Shown one piece after another: positions 8,001 to 16,890 of a stretch of 64,000 nucleotides of DNA. The notes beneath the pieces are model-generated. The model ran no database searches. It worked only from the letters and a program-made list of their open reading frames with translations, and was not told the DNA's origin. The stretch is from an uncultured Muribaculaceae bacterium (lineage in GTDB: Bacteria > Bacteroidota > Bacteroidia > Bacteroidales > Muribaculaceae), in NCBI GenBank assembly GCA_910584055.1, contig CAJTZS010000011.1, forward strand, positions 1 through 64,000, written 5' to 3'. Made by a program: the position numbers and the translations under genes. Numbering within the stretch: the stretch's first letter is position 1; the number at the start of each line of letters is the position of its first letter.

Positions 8001-11000
8001 AGTCATAGACAAGGAAGCAGTCGTTACGCTTACCGGCCTGTGTATCGCCGTCGTAGTATGTCAGGTACCATATCAGGCCGTCCCATGTGCGCACGATTAT
8101 GTTCTTGACAAACTGATCCACACCAAGTCCGTAATTGCGGTCTATGTAGTAGGTCAGGATATAGTCCTTGTCGAAATACTGGCTGATCTCGTCCTTGAAC
8201 TTCTGGCTGACATAGGTGGTGAGGTCAGTGGATTTGGCACCGGAGGGGACACAGGCCCGCAGCCATCCGAAAAGCCTCTTCAGGGCATTCTGCTGTTTCG
8301 CGTGCAAACCCGCCCACTTGATATCGCCGTCACTCTGCGCCTTGCCGTTGGTGTCGATGCCGTAGTTGACCTCCATGCCGGCATCGAAGTCGGCGGCAAG
8401 CTGCGCGTCGCTTGTGGTCCTGAACAGGCAGACGGGTGATGTGTTGTTGAGTGTCTCAAGCGCCATCGGGCATTCGGGGGTGTACCCTTCCACACCCTCC
8501 ATGCCGAACAGCCGACCGCTCTTGGATTTTTCGTTGTTGAAGTTGTACTGCCCGTAATAGGTGTTCTCTCCGTCGACTGTTTCTGCACAGAAGATGTCGA
8601 TCGGCATGCCGTCTATGGCGGACCGCACCGTCACGGAGGCGAGGCTGTTGCCTCCCTGCTCGTACTGATGGCGCTGTGGCGGAGTGAGCAGCCCGAGTTC
8701 CTTCATGACATCGTTGAACAGCTTGGCCCAGCCTGTATTCAGGGACATGGATGAGTCGGAATAGTCGCTCTTGCAGCAGAACAGGTTCATGGCTATCGCG
8801 CCCGGACGCATGGAATATCTGTTGCCGTCCTGTACCATGTCGCCGCTCATCGAGAGCAGTTCTGATCCCTTGCTGCAGTAGATGCGGATATTCTTGCTCG
8901 GATACTTGGTCGACGATGTGCCCTGGATACGGATGAAGCAGTTGGTCAGTACGAAATCGTACTGATGGCCCAAGGCGGAGTAATAATAGACATCGGCGAG
9001 GAAATCGGCCTTCTTGTTGTTGGTCTCGAATACATCGTCGAGTTTGTTTTTCCTTACGATACGGAGGACTCCCTTGCCTTTGAGCAGCAACTTGTCCATA
9101 TCGACCTCCCCGTTCTCGTTGAGAATATCGTTGATGTCGAAGAGACGCACCATCTCGTCGAGCGTGTCGGCATCCACAATGCGGTTGTCGAGTTCCTCGT
9201 CATCGCTCAGCGGACGGTTGTAGATGCGGATGTTCTTTATCTCTACATCGGCCTCCGAACCTTCGATGATGATGTCCTGCGGCGTGTCCTGCTGAAAGCT
9301 GAAGGCCGAGTCATAGATGTCGGCGCCGGCGCGGTTGCCGTTGATGTAGAGTTCCATCAGGCGACCCTCTGCGGAGGTGCTTATTATGAGGGCGACCTTC
9401 TTCCAATCGTCGGAATCGTATTTGGAGGCGAGCTTGATGTCGCGGGTCACCTGCTGGTCGTCTTCGTTGGTGTATGTGACGGTCTGTCCGGTGCGGAAGC
9501 TCGCCTCGGAGGTGGTCACGAGAAGTCCCTTGCTGTTGTTGATGCAGCTTACCACAGGCGCGGACTTGTCGGTTACGTTGCTGACACGCATTGTGAATTC
9601 AAGTGTCAGTCCCCTGGACTTGACATCGGAGGCAAACGGTTTGTAGCCGATAGTGGCCCGGGCTCCGTTCGTGAGCTTGAGTGCTCCGTCTATCCATCCG
9701 CTGCTCTCCCAGTCGAAGCCTTCAAATGTCGTTCTAACACCGTTCGACTCCCATTGTGCAGGGTCGGTCTCGCCGTTGCTGCGTCCGGCGGCATCGAGCT
9801 TGAGCTGCAGACCGTAGGTGGTCTCGCTTATGTCAATGCCGCTCTCGGTGACATCGACGGATATGTCATAGCTCGTGCTGCCGGTCTTGAAGGTGAGTGT
9901 TGTTTCGCCTTTCTCGGTGAACCGGTTCGAGTAGTTCTGCACTGTCCTCGGTACGGCGGCAGTGCGTTCGCGGTTACCGTTGCGGTATATCTCGATGATG
10001 GCCGGGGTGACGGACGGGTCGTAGGCCACGAAGTCGAAGGAACATTTCTCGTATTGGCCGACGGTGATCTTCGGAGTTTTGTGTGCTGTTCCCTCGAGTA
10101 TGCGTCCGTCCTCATGGGTAGTCTTGATACCTATAAAGGAGCCTGATGACCCTCGCTTGAATATGTCGAAGTATATGCTCTCGCTTTTCAGGGTGAGACC
10201 GTCCACTTCCATCGTGGCCACCATCTGCACGGTGTGACGCCCCACGTTCAGGCCCGACATGGCAAGTGCGAAGTGATCGTTTACGACGCCGCTCCTGGTC
10301 ACCGAATGCAGGTTGCGCTGCTTGCCGTCGACATACAGCGCGACAGCCTTTGTGCCGGTGCCGGATACGGTATACGGCATCTCGATGGTTTCGCTGTTGC
10401 CGAAGCCGCCGGAACTGAGCCCCTGCGATATATTGTATGAGCTGGAGAGCGACAGCGTGAGTGTCCTTACGGAAATATAGGCCTGCTTGCGCTGCTGCTT
10501 CCCGGTGTTGGGATCCGTAGTGGTCGCAACCACATATATGTCATGGGAGCCGAGAAGGAGGTATTTGGTGATGTCCAGCTCATAGCTGCCTTTTGCCACA
10601 TCCTGTCGCGTTTCGTGGTAGGTCTGCACGGCTCCGCGTTTAACCTGAATGTCGATGGTGGCTTTCTGTCCCGTGCTCGTCCCGGCTTCGTCGCCTCCGG
10701 CGTTCTGATGGTCGTAGGCAAATGTCAGCTTAACGCTGTCGCCGAGTTTCACGGTGGGTTTGTCCACACTGGCTCCGAGGACAATTTTCGTGGTGGCGGA
10801 CTCGCCGCCTCCGCCGCCCCCGGCAGGGAGTGTGAATTCGGTGATTACAGCACTCTTGCTTTTCAACTGTACGGTGACGGTGCTGTCATCGTTTTCTATG
10901 ACTTCGCTGTTGAAAAGCGTCCCGGCTTCAAGCTCGGCGACTTTTCCGGCGACAACTTTATTCTGGACGGGATTGGTGCTGTCTGTGTCAAGACTCTCGT

Positions 11001-11997
11001 CAACGTTGATCTGGTCGGTATTGATGTTGACATTTCCCTGTTCATCTGGGACTATGGGGTTTCCGTTGAGTGTGATCTTCTTGACAACACCGTCGGCTCC
11101 GTACTGTTCCCATGCGCCTTCAGTCAGGAACATGGAGATGGCGGTGCCGGTGAACCGGTAATCCTCCCATTTGCCGGGCGCGGACTCGAAGGTGATGATC
11201 ATGCCCCGTTTCTGCTCGTCATCGATATCGGCGTTGGCGAGCGCGGCCACAGCAGTCGCTTTGGTATAGTAGCCGGAAGTCAGAGGCTGCTGCTCGGTGA
11301 CATTGTAGAAACCGCTGCCGTTCCCTTTGCCGCTTGCCTCGATGAGGGTCTGTTTCTCTTCGCTCCACACATAGAGGGTCTCGCCGCAGAGGAACAGTTT
11401 GTCTCTCTTGACCTGCGCGATATTCTCGTTGTACATCTGCATGGGATAAGTTTCACTCTTCCATGAGAGGTAATATTTACCGTTGTAAAGGAAGGCGAAG
11501 GCGTGCTTCGCGGACAGATAGACAATCTCTCCGCCGGAAGACGGGACTATACTCATGCTCTCTGTCGTTACGTCAATGGTCACAAACCGCGAGAACCGAG
11601 CGGTGGCTCCTTCACGGGCCGCCTCTGCGGTTTCCCTGTAATCCTGCACTACGGCCTGGGCTGCCGCGACAGCGTCATTTGCCGCCTGTGCCGCTTCATC
11701 AGCATTGACAGCGGCGGCATTGGCGGTCGAGGCGGCCTCTGCTGCCTGATCCCGTGCTGTGTTGGCTTGGGAGGCGGCAGTATTTGCACTTGAAGCTGCA
11801 GCATTAGCCGTCTTCGCCGCATCCTCCGCCGGTTTGCGGAGTAGCGACACCGGGGCGCTGACAACCTCGTTTCCCCGGATTGCCGGCAACGATACTATGC
11901 CGTCGAGGCTCGTCACCTGGGTCAGTTCGTCAACGCTCTGCGATTCCGCTTTGATTGCGTTGAGAAGTTCGTTTTTTTCTGCCTGTGTCAGTGCCAT
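5032..11997 (-). CDS. Giant tail protein, DGR target
   Basis: At 2321 residues this is the last gene of the leftward tail operon, probably the receptor-contacting tail protein. Residues about 55-135 are an Ala-rich coiled coil (repeats like AAASSANTAASQANTA). A LamG/concanavalin-like beta domain lies about 735-935. A stretch about 1030-1360 (GTSSTKYPSKNIRIY, YYDGDTQAG) resembles CotH-type phage tail segments. Leucine-rich-like repeats lie about 1530-1680 (CTALRELNLQSSG). The C-terminus, about 2120-2321, looks like the lectin-like variable domain of DGR targets, and residues about 2262-2302 coincide with the variable repeat (WYSGATGRVVFRGNG, then NVGSRL). Domain names are from motif resemblance. 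Changes here would alter the binding surface and hence host range. Confidence 0.85.
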   Translation of the reverse strand: MALTQAEKNELLNAIKAESQSVDELTQVTSLDGIVSLPAIRGNEVVSAPVSLLRKPAEDAAKTANAAASSANTAASQANTARDQAAEAASTANAAAVNADEAAQAANDAVAAAQAVVQDYRETAEAAREGATARFSRFVTIDVTTESMSIVPSSGGEIVYLSAKHAFAFLYNGKYYLSWKSETYPMQMYNENIAQVKRDKLFLCGETLYVWSEEKQTLIEASGKGNGSGFYNVTEQQPLTSGYYTKATAVAALANADIDDEQKRGMIITFESAPGKWEDYRFTGTAISMFLTEGAWEQYGADGVVKKITLNGNPIVPDEQGNVNINTDQINVDESLDTDSTNPVQNKVVAGKVAELEAGTLFNSEVIENDDSTVTVQLKSKSAVITEFTLPAGGGGGGESATTKIVLGASVDKPTVKLGDSVKLTFAYDHQNAGGDEAGTSTGQKATIDIQVKRGAVQTYHETRQDVAKGSYELDITKYLLLGSHDIYVVATTTDPNTGKQQRKQAYISVRTLTLSLSSSYNISQGLSSGGFGNSETIEMPYTVSGTGTKAVALYVDGKQRNLHSVTRSGVVNDHFALAMSGLNVGRHTVQMVATMEVDGLTLKSESIYFDIFKRGSSGSFIGIKTTHEDGRILEGTAHKTPKITVGQYEKCSFDFVAYDPSVTPAIIEIYRNGNRERTAAVPRTVQNYSNRFTEKGETTLTFKTGSTSYDISVDVTESGIDISETTYGLQLKLDAAGRSNGETDPAQWESNGVRTTFEGFDWESSGWIDGALKLTNGARATIGYKPFASDVKSRGLTLEFTMRVSNVTDKSAPVVSCINNSKGLLVTTSEASFRTGQTVTYTNEDDQQVTRDIKLASKYDSDDWKKVALIISTSAEGRLMELYINGNRAGADIYDSAFSFQQDTPQDIIIEGSEADVEIKNIRIYNRPLSDDEELDNRIVDADTLDEMVRLFDINDILNENGEVDMDKLLLKGKGVLRIVRKNKLDDVFETNNKKADFLADVYYYSALGHQYDFVLTNCFIRIQGTSSTKYPSKNIRIYCSKGSELLSMSGDMVQDGNRYSMRPGAIAMNLFCCKSDYSDSSMSLNTGWAKLFNDVMKELGLLTPPQRHQYEQGGNSLASVTVRSAIDGMPIDIFCAETVDGENTYYGQYNFNNEKSKSGRLFGMEGVEGYTPECPMALETLNNTSPVCLFRTTSDAQLAADFDAGMEVNYGIDTNGKAQSDGDIKWAGLHAKQQNALKRLFGWLRACVPSGAKSTDLTTYVSQKFKDEISQYFDKDYILTYYIDRNYGLGVDQFVKNIIVRTWDGLIWYLTYYDGDTQAGKRNDCFLVYDYTTMRDTWDAEASKYAMEGFDSVLWNLCLANLQDDIRRCAANYRSVMTVERVLAMLIDEQSGNWSDRAFNKSGYLKYIAPATREMYGKIWPFIYALQGSNASHRAYFIKNRFALLDAIYGTSNFTSDNIDLYMARAADDAADRIRVTSSEPYAFGYGTNNSPNIANTGLVADGAEAEIAITGAYTVNDPLRVYGASRIKKLDMTGASNHLKNGLDLGKCTALRELNLQSSGSGSTGWWLSISNCRQLRKLNLRNQAQAKTGGSTSTALDLTNQTRLEDLDARGTKVQSVNFAKGAPVTSAKLPATITTLRLEYLARLTQSGLTLENYSNVKTIVFDNCPLLNWETLLQRCSNTDRIRVTGIDRDDDGTWLNKFMTMGGVDADGNSTDTCALVGTVRLTRYMEQERYDEMCAHFPELNIIQPEYSVIERTMGVADDANISNLDNETGYKFGNEYVPSGHVLALKQRRHRVLAKMTRKPTTRPVNIANVETTMNNLDGEMTYYPLHDDDSNYYADADAVRNCTKAKLDSTEGDIMMYEPDAWLKGVYDYLNNRQLDCYSSNDKDHAPSRPDVDVITFEQLRDEGLVIVGKKIVGKTTLAASYTNDSAFSVCQVGVSAYKRVRFPSVPGTGLMGAVFCDAAGNVLENIVVPTLSLRFQDGMYLIKDVPEGAVTLNFTIRNTAPFDKVVLSNTDRIEDMEPDWYFDAAYLCAVVGTSVVDGKFRACVTGGTTVANMTWTDFNYYSAQRGMQQIDWMMHNRIANFFYAVHGRRDSQEVCGAGSHTVSRITGGTMSHGMQETVGYEAAKTINPNVTNSLIENLVHQYAWYVNEGTGIQAATVEQVNNTCCLGYEDIYNHKYDMMDCVDVPNTSGRENQYRIWMPDGSIRWVKCTTASGTWITEVAHGLYMDMVPVAASGGSSSTYYCDYVWYSGATGRVVFRGNGNAHANGGVSFAYASYDASHASTNVGSRLAFRGKLVKAQSVTAYKAIVEVA
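5092..5211 (-). repeat. DGR variable repeat (VR)
   Basis: Read on the minus strand, these 120 bp align without gaps to the template repeat at 31331-31450. They differ at 15 positions, every one an adenine in the template (to T, G or C). The matched block starts GGCCGTGTGGTC and includes an identical GTCGGGTCGCGTCTGG near its 3' side. In the reading frame 12 codons differ: template Tyr, Asn, Asp and Gln codons have become Phe, Gly, His, Ser, Tyr, Ala and Arg. This is the adenine-specific signature of mutagenic retrohoming. Confidence 0.97.
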
Positions 11998-12317
11998 AGT
12001 TTTTTGAATTGATTATAGGGTTTGCGTTCTGTGAGATAATCCGGATTTACCTGGTTGTCGTATGCCTCCCTTTCATGGGATATGGCGCGGTAGGCTTTTT
12101 TGCTGTCTTGGAGCTGCATCAGACGATACAGCCATTCCAAGACATAGAGCAGATAGAAGGGAAGGTAAAGCAGTTCCTTCATCTGCGCCGTATGTATGGC
12201 CTCGTGGTTGAAGTCGGTCGGGGTCATGGAACAGCCTTTCCGGACGAAAATGATTCCGAACAGGTTGATGCACTTGAAGCCCCGGAACGGGATGAGGCGG
12301 TTGTATATCACTTTCAT
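11988..12317 (-). CDS. Small protein with HEAIH zinc-peptidase-like motif
   Basis: A 109-residue protein that overlaps the start of the giant tail gene by 10 bp and the gene upstream by 4 bp, so it is translationally coupled in the tail operon. NHEAIHTAQMKELLY carries an HExxH motif and a second helix has ISHEREAY, an arrangement like short metallopeptidases; a hydrophobic segment LLYLPFYLLYVLEWLYRL lies between. Similar proteins occur in Bacteroides genomes as conserved hypotheticals, as far as I recall. It could act on a tail protein or the cell envelope, but activity is not shown. Confidence 0.7.
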   Translation of the reverse strand: MKVIYNRLIPFRGFKCINLFGIIFVRKGCSMTPTDFNHEAIHTAQMKELLYLPFYLLYVLEWLYRLMQLQDSKKAYRAISHEREAYDNQVNPDYLTERKPYNQFKKLWH

Positions 12318-12589
12318 TCCGCACCTCCTTCCAGTTGCTCGTTGAGTCCGTCGATAAATGCCGGCGTGGCATAGGTGTGGGCCACTTCTTGAAGGGTTCT
12401 CACTTCTTCTTCAGTGAAGTCGGTTTCGCCTTCGCTACGGTATATTTTGAGTGCGAGGGCATGTGCGCGTATGCCGTTGACATTAAGGTACAGCATGTTT
12501 GCAACGCTCTCCCGGGCATCGCCGGTCTGATACCTGCTTCTGTCTATCCCTGCCGGGATTCTGAATTGCTGAAAATTGATTTTTGCCAT
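12314..12589 (-). CDS. Phage tail-operon protein, function unknown
   Basis: A 91-residue soluble protein between the tail-tip gene and the HEAIH protein, with a 4-bp overlap on the downstream side. The sequence starts MAKINFQQFRIPAGIDRS and is otherwise acidic and helical (TDFTEEEVRTLQEVAHTYA). I recognise no domain. Position suggests a small tail or tail-fibre accessory protein. Confidence 0.65.
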   Translation of the reverse strand: MAKINFQQFRIPAGIDRSRYQTGDARESVANMLYLNVNGIRAHALALKIYRSEGETDFTEEEVRTLQEVAHTYATPAFIDGLNEQLEGGAE

Positions 12590-12599
12590 AATCTTTGGT

Positions 12600-15500
12600 T
12601 TATTCTTTTTTCACTCCGATGATTAGTCCATTCTGTACTTGGAAGCGAACTTTGTCGAGGTCATAGTCATTGAATCCGAATGTCACGCCTTCATAGTATT
12701 GCGAAAAAGCTCCGGTATCGGCATTCATATCCATAGCGATTCTCAGGCCTTTTGCACCATTGAAATATGTATCTCCATTTATTACGTGATAATTACGGGC
12801 CGTCGCATGAATGTCTCCAAACATCCACAAGCCAATATTTCTACGGCCACCCGAAACATTAATGTAAACTCCGTAGTTTTCATATAATTCTGATGGCGTT
12901 GAGTTGCTGACATATATCTGAGCCGCTCCAACAGCAGAACCGAGAGGCATTGTGTCAAGACCAAGCCTTACACCCCTATATGCGTCATGGAAACCCAACC
13001 AAGGACTTCCTTTTGAAAATAAAGAAAATCGGCTCGTAGTTATTTTTTCTCCGGTACTCGGGTTTGTATAACCGTTCTCTGACCTTATGCTTGACTCATC
13101 AATGATAAAACCTCCAATCGTCCCTTTATTGGCATTGATTTCCCCGGTGAATTTGCCGTTGATTGTCTCTATGCTGCCGTCCTCAAGTATCTTGAAGTTG
13201 CCGTTGGCGGTCACTATGCCCTCAAGCTGTATATTGTCAGCCTTGATTTTGACACCGTCCTGGCCGGCCCCTACAAATGCCCGGAGATTGCCGTCACTGT
13301 CGATGGCGTATAGCCCGGTCATCTGCGCCGTGGTCAGTATTCCGGATTCAGCCAGGACCTTGCCGTCGCTGTCAAAATTCTGCGCCGCTATCTTTATCAG
13401 TTTTTCGGACTGCTCGAATAATGTGCGATACTTGTATGTGAGCGCCTCTACCTTGTCAGTTGACATAACAAGCATATACATATAGATCTCGCCGGTGAAC
13501 GACAGCCTGAAGTCGCCGGTGCCGTTCCAGAGTCCGTCACAATTGAACTGGACATAACCGGTGGTTTCCACAAGTTCTTCTTCAATATCAAACGAATTGA
13601 AGTTCTCGAAGCCGGTTTTATCCACGCTGTCGAATCTTACTGTCAGCTTGCCCGGTTTGACACACCGATAGAAAAAGCTCAAATAAACCGGCAGAGCCTC
13701 CTTCTTGCCGTCGGCGTTAGTTTCAAACGTGGGTTTGCTGCGGAGATTGGCATTCTTCTGCAGTATATATTTGTTGACGATGCGTACCACCGTGCGCCCG
13801 TCATCTTTGGTAACGCTCGCGCAATTTCCTTTCCGGGTGAGGACATTGTTGTTGGCCCATATCCACTTGTTGCCGACGAGGAAGAATACGGCTTCGTTCT
13901 GCGTATCCCATTTTTCCATGCCTGTGGCAAATGCCGGATTGCTCAGATACCCTTTGTCTATGACAAAATCATTGCGCACGGCCTCGACCATGCTTTCAAT
14001 CTTGCCTTCGACTATCTCGAATTTGGTCTTGATGTCCTCGCCGGTAACAAGGAGGAAGGTGCCTCGCAGGTATGCGTTGTCGGAATACAGACCGTTGCCG
14101 TGGGGCTGATTGTCTGCCGGGAACCAGTCATCGGTTATGCCGTCAAGGTTTCCGAGGCGCGCCCGGAGGCAGTCTGTGAAATTCTTGTCATGCACGCCGT
14201 CGAGGACATCGATACGCGGCTGTCCGTCCTCGGTGGCGGATATGAGTATGAGGTTCTGTCGGTTCTTGTCTGTGGTATTGCCCATCAGCACACACTCGTC
14301 GCCGGGCATCGGAATGGCTCCGGCAAATTCGGATTCCGGGATAATCACATTGCCCCCATTCACGCCGGTTATCTTGACCCAATAACTTTTCAAACTGCCG
14401 CCGGTAAATGTCTGGCAGCGCATGAGGTCATGGGTGACGAACGTGTTCTCCTGCTCGAATGTGATTATATATTGACCGTTGACTTTCTGAATTTTCTTTA
14501 TTTTGCCGTTGGCCGCAGACACGCATATCTGTCCGCCTACGCTGCGGATTTTCTCAATCAGCAGCTCGAGGACAGTCATAATCTGGCGCACGGTGAGTTT
14601 GTCGACAGTGAGATGCGACAACCCGTTCTCAAGCCAAATGCGCCATCCTTCGCCGGTCAGACCGTCAACAAATTTGGGGCTGCTCATCAGCAGTCGCACA
14701 ACAAGCGTGAGCAGTTCGGCGTTTCCTTTGCCATCAATATTGCCACCCTGCACCCCGGCGATGAAATCACCGGCATCGATACCTTCCTCGAATATGATTT
14801 TCTTTTTGGCGCGGTCGGGGCTGTTCTTGCTGATAAACTCCCTCTGACTGCGTCGTGCCGAAAATAGGTTGTTGTCGGTCGGCACAGTCTTGTCCCATGT
14901 GCGTATGATGTCCGGGGGTGCCGTTGACTCCCCGATTGACCGGGCATAACTCTTGGCATCGCTGACGGAATCGGACATGCGCTGCATTGATGTCCTGCTC
15001 AGAGCATCGCCAATCTCGATATCCATCTGCGACGGAAGGTTGACCTTCCGGGTTATTCTGGTAATGCGGCTGTCACGGTATCCGAATTCAGGAAAATATT
15101 CCTCGCTCTCGAGGCGCACCCTGCGGCCTATCGAGAGCTCGATGCCATTGTCCTCTATCCATACATGGTCCGTGGATGCCTTGTAAACAGTGAGGTCGAG
15201 GTTATGGTCTGCATTATATTTATTTACAGCAGTAAGGAATTCTTCTTCGGCAAGGGCGTAATATTCGTCCGGCATCCTGAGATTCCACAGGATATATTTG
15301 TCGCCGGCTTTCGGCACGAGCGTACCGCCGGGCAACTGCGTGTCATCGTCATAGGGCCAGATGGTGATTATCTCGAATTCCCGGGTGTCGCTGTTGTAGT
15401 TTACCTCGAAATAATATGTGCCGTCTTCCTCGTCGCCGAGTCCGGCAAGCTCGCTTCCTTCCTGGAATGACACACGCTTGACCAGACCGCCGATTTCATA

Positions 15501-16397
15501 GTCGTTTGGGTTGAACGGCAGACTGTCATCGCGGAAATAGTAAATGGTGAATGGCTTTCCGTCCTCGCCGGTCTTGACTTCGCTCCGGACGCTGCTTACC
15601 ACACCGGTGCGACGCGGATATATGTCCGCGAATGCGTCTGCCTCATAATGATCCACGCGGCCATATTTGTCCGCATTCATCTCGACATATTTCTGGCCGC
15701 CGGGCAGCTGAAGCCGGGTGTATCCGTATTTCTCGCGGTCTATGTTGCGGCTGCTGCCTACGGGATACAGTCGGGTATAGAAATCCACATTGTCGGCGGT
15801 CGTCGGCTCTATGCAGGTCAGTCCTTTGTCATAGCCCATAAAAACCGGCTCGCCATGTTCGCATTTGCAGATATTGACGGTTTGTCCTTCCACCCACCAT
15901 TCGGCGCCGACTTTCTCGGCAATCTCCTTGAGAGCCTGGTCGCAGTATTTGCCGAAGTAGTCGATGACGATGTTCTCGGTACCGTCAACCTGTCCGACCT
16001 TCCAGTCTGTGATATTGCCCATGCCGTCGTTCATGCAATGGACTATCATCGCCACATGTTCCCGGGGCGGGGCGGTCAATGTGAATACCGGCTCTTCCTC
16101 GTTGTCAACAGTCTTGATTACGAGCAGACGCTTGATCATGCTCTCCACACCGTAGAGCTTGATGTCGTAACTCCACTCTTTCGTGGATTTCTGCTTCGGA
16201 CGGTATTTCTCGGTGAGCCAGTAGCGCTCTCCCTCGAAGTCTGCGTAGTCATCGACATCGAGGTCTATATGCTCGTAATGGGTGAACGAAAGAGTCAGGA
16301 CATTGTCGCCCTGTATCTCTGTCGCCTGGGTGGAGCTGTCGTTAGGGGACAGTTCCACTTTCGGGTTCCCGACTTTGTCGTATATCGTTATAAGCAT
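12600..16397 (-). CDS. Tail tip / tail-associated endopeptidase-like protein
   Basis: A 1265-residue structural protein. The N-terminal 350-450 residues (for example DYADFEGERYWLTEKYRPKQ and YDIKLYGVESMIKRLL) resemble prophage tail-hub and endopeptidase-tail proteins of siphoviruses, which close the tail tube and carry the fibres. A central part has TRKVNLPSQMDIEIGDALS, followed by a long fibre-like region rich in beta strands (NQAVFFLVGNKW, NANKGTIGGFIIDESSI). It follows the distal-tail-type gene and precedes the adsorption genes, the normal place for a tail-tip protein. Confidence 0.8.
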   Translation of the reverse strand: MLITIYDKVGNPKVELSPNDSSTQATEIQGDNVLTLSFTHYEHIDLDVDDYADFEGERYWLTEKYRPKQKSTKEWSYDIKLYGVESMIKRLLVIKTVDNEEEPVFTLTAPPREHVAMIVHCMNDGMGNITDWKVGQVDGTENIVIDYFGKYCDQALKEIAEKVGAEWWVEGQTVNICKCEHGEPVFMGYDKGLTCIEPTTADNVDFYTRLYPVGSSRNIDREKYGYTRLQLPGGQKYVEMNADKYGRVDHYEADAFADIYPRRTGVVSSVRSEVKTGEDGKPFTIYYFRDDSLPFNPNDYEIGGLVKRVSFQEGSELAGLGDEEDGTYYFEVNYNSDTREFEIITIWPYDDDTQLPGGTLVPKAGDKYILWNLRMPDEYYALAEEEFLTAVNKYNADHNLDLTVYKASTDHVWIEDNGIELSIGRRVRLESEEYFPEFGYRDSRITRITRKVNLPSQMDIEIGDALSRTSMQRMSDSVSDAKSYARSIGESTAPPDIIRTWDKTVPTDNNLFSARRSQREFISKNSPDRAKKKIIFEEGIDAGDFIAGVQGGNIDGKGNAELLTLVVRLLMSSPKFVDGLTGEGWRIWLENGLSHLTVDKLTVRQIMTVLELLIEKIRSVGGQICVSAANGKIKKIQKVNGQYIITFEQENTFVTHDLMRCQTFTGGSLKSYWVKITGVNGGNVIIPESEFAGAIPMPGDECVLMGNTTDKNRQNLILISATEDGQPRIDVLDGVHDKNFTDCLRARLGNLDGITDDWFPADNQPHGNGLYSDNAYLRGTFLLVTGEDIKTKFEIVEGKIESMVEAVRNDFVIDKGYLSNPAFATGMEKWDTQNEAVFFLVGNKWIWANNNVLTRKGNCASVTKDDGRTVVRIVNKYILQKNANLRSKPTFETNADGKKEALPVYLSFFYRCVKPGKLTVRFDSVDKTGFENFNSFDIEEELVETTGYVQFNCDGLWNGTGDFRLSFTGEIYMYMLVMSTDKVEALTYKYRTLFEQSEKLIKIAAQNFDSDGKVLAESGILTTAQMTGLYAIDSDGNLRAFVGAGQDGVKIKADNIQLEGIVTANGNFKILEDGSIETINGKFTGEINANKGTIGGFIIDESSIRSENGYTNPSTGEKITTSRFSLFSKGSPWLGFHDAYRGVRLGLDTMPLGSAVGAAQIYVSNSTPSELYENYGVYINVSGGRRNIGLWMFGDIHATARNYHVINGDTYFNGAKGLRIAMDMNADTGAFSQYYEGVTFGFNDYDLDKVRFQVQNGLIIGVKKE

Positions 16398-16420
16398 ATT
16401 TGAACGGCGTTTTAATTCAG

Positions 16421-16888
16421 TTAGAATGACGGTACAGGCTCGCGGAATTTCACCTTGAAGCGGCTTGCCTGGACTCCTTCGTTATGGAGATATGTGAGCG
16501 GCTTGTAGCCCGGACAATCGGCATAGAACATGCGCATGGTCAGACCGAGCTCCGGCAACCGCACCGAAAGCCATCCGTTTTCCCCGGTCTTGAGGAATGT
16601 TATGAATGAGCGATATCTTATCAGCCACTCATTCCTGGTTCCGGCAAATATGGCGAAGTGCAGTGTGACATCCCGTTCTTCGTTTTTGACATCGAGTTTC
16701 CCGGAATATTTCGTGCCGTCATGTTCCCGGATGTTGACGCCGACATGGCTTTTCACCTTTGACGGTGCCATTATGGATGTGAGATTGTCCCGACCGCCTT
16801 TCTTCTCTTCGGTCAGAAAGGCTCCGAATTCAGTCCATATATCCTTGCCGTTTATGATGACAAGGCCCTTCAGTGCGGTTGTGTCCAT
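16421..16888 (-). CDS. Distal tail-like protein
   Basis: A 155-residue protein located directly after the tape measure gene, the usual slot of the distal tail protein (Dit-like) that links tail tube to tail tip. It has a beta-rich pattern (KGLVIINGKDIWTEFGAFL, DVTLHFAIFAGTRNEW, WLSVRLPELGLTMRMFYADC) and no signal peptide or membrane segment. The assignment is by gene order and general resemblance, not by a diagnostic motif. Confidence 0.65.
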   Translation of the reverse strand: MDTTALKGLVIINGKDIWTEFGAFLTEEKKGGRDNLTSIMAPSKVKSHVGVNIREHDGTKYSGKLDVKNEERDVTLHFAIFAGTRNEWLIRYRSFITFLKTGENGWLSVRLPELGLTMRMFYADCPGYKPLTYLHNEGVQASRFKVKFREPVPSF

Positions 16889-16890
16889 TA

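Noticed and set aside
8965..10146. 393-codon frame opposite the giant tail gene
   Set aside because: Hydrophobic-looking shadow of the tail gene in the opposite strand, with composition explained by the coding strand.
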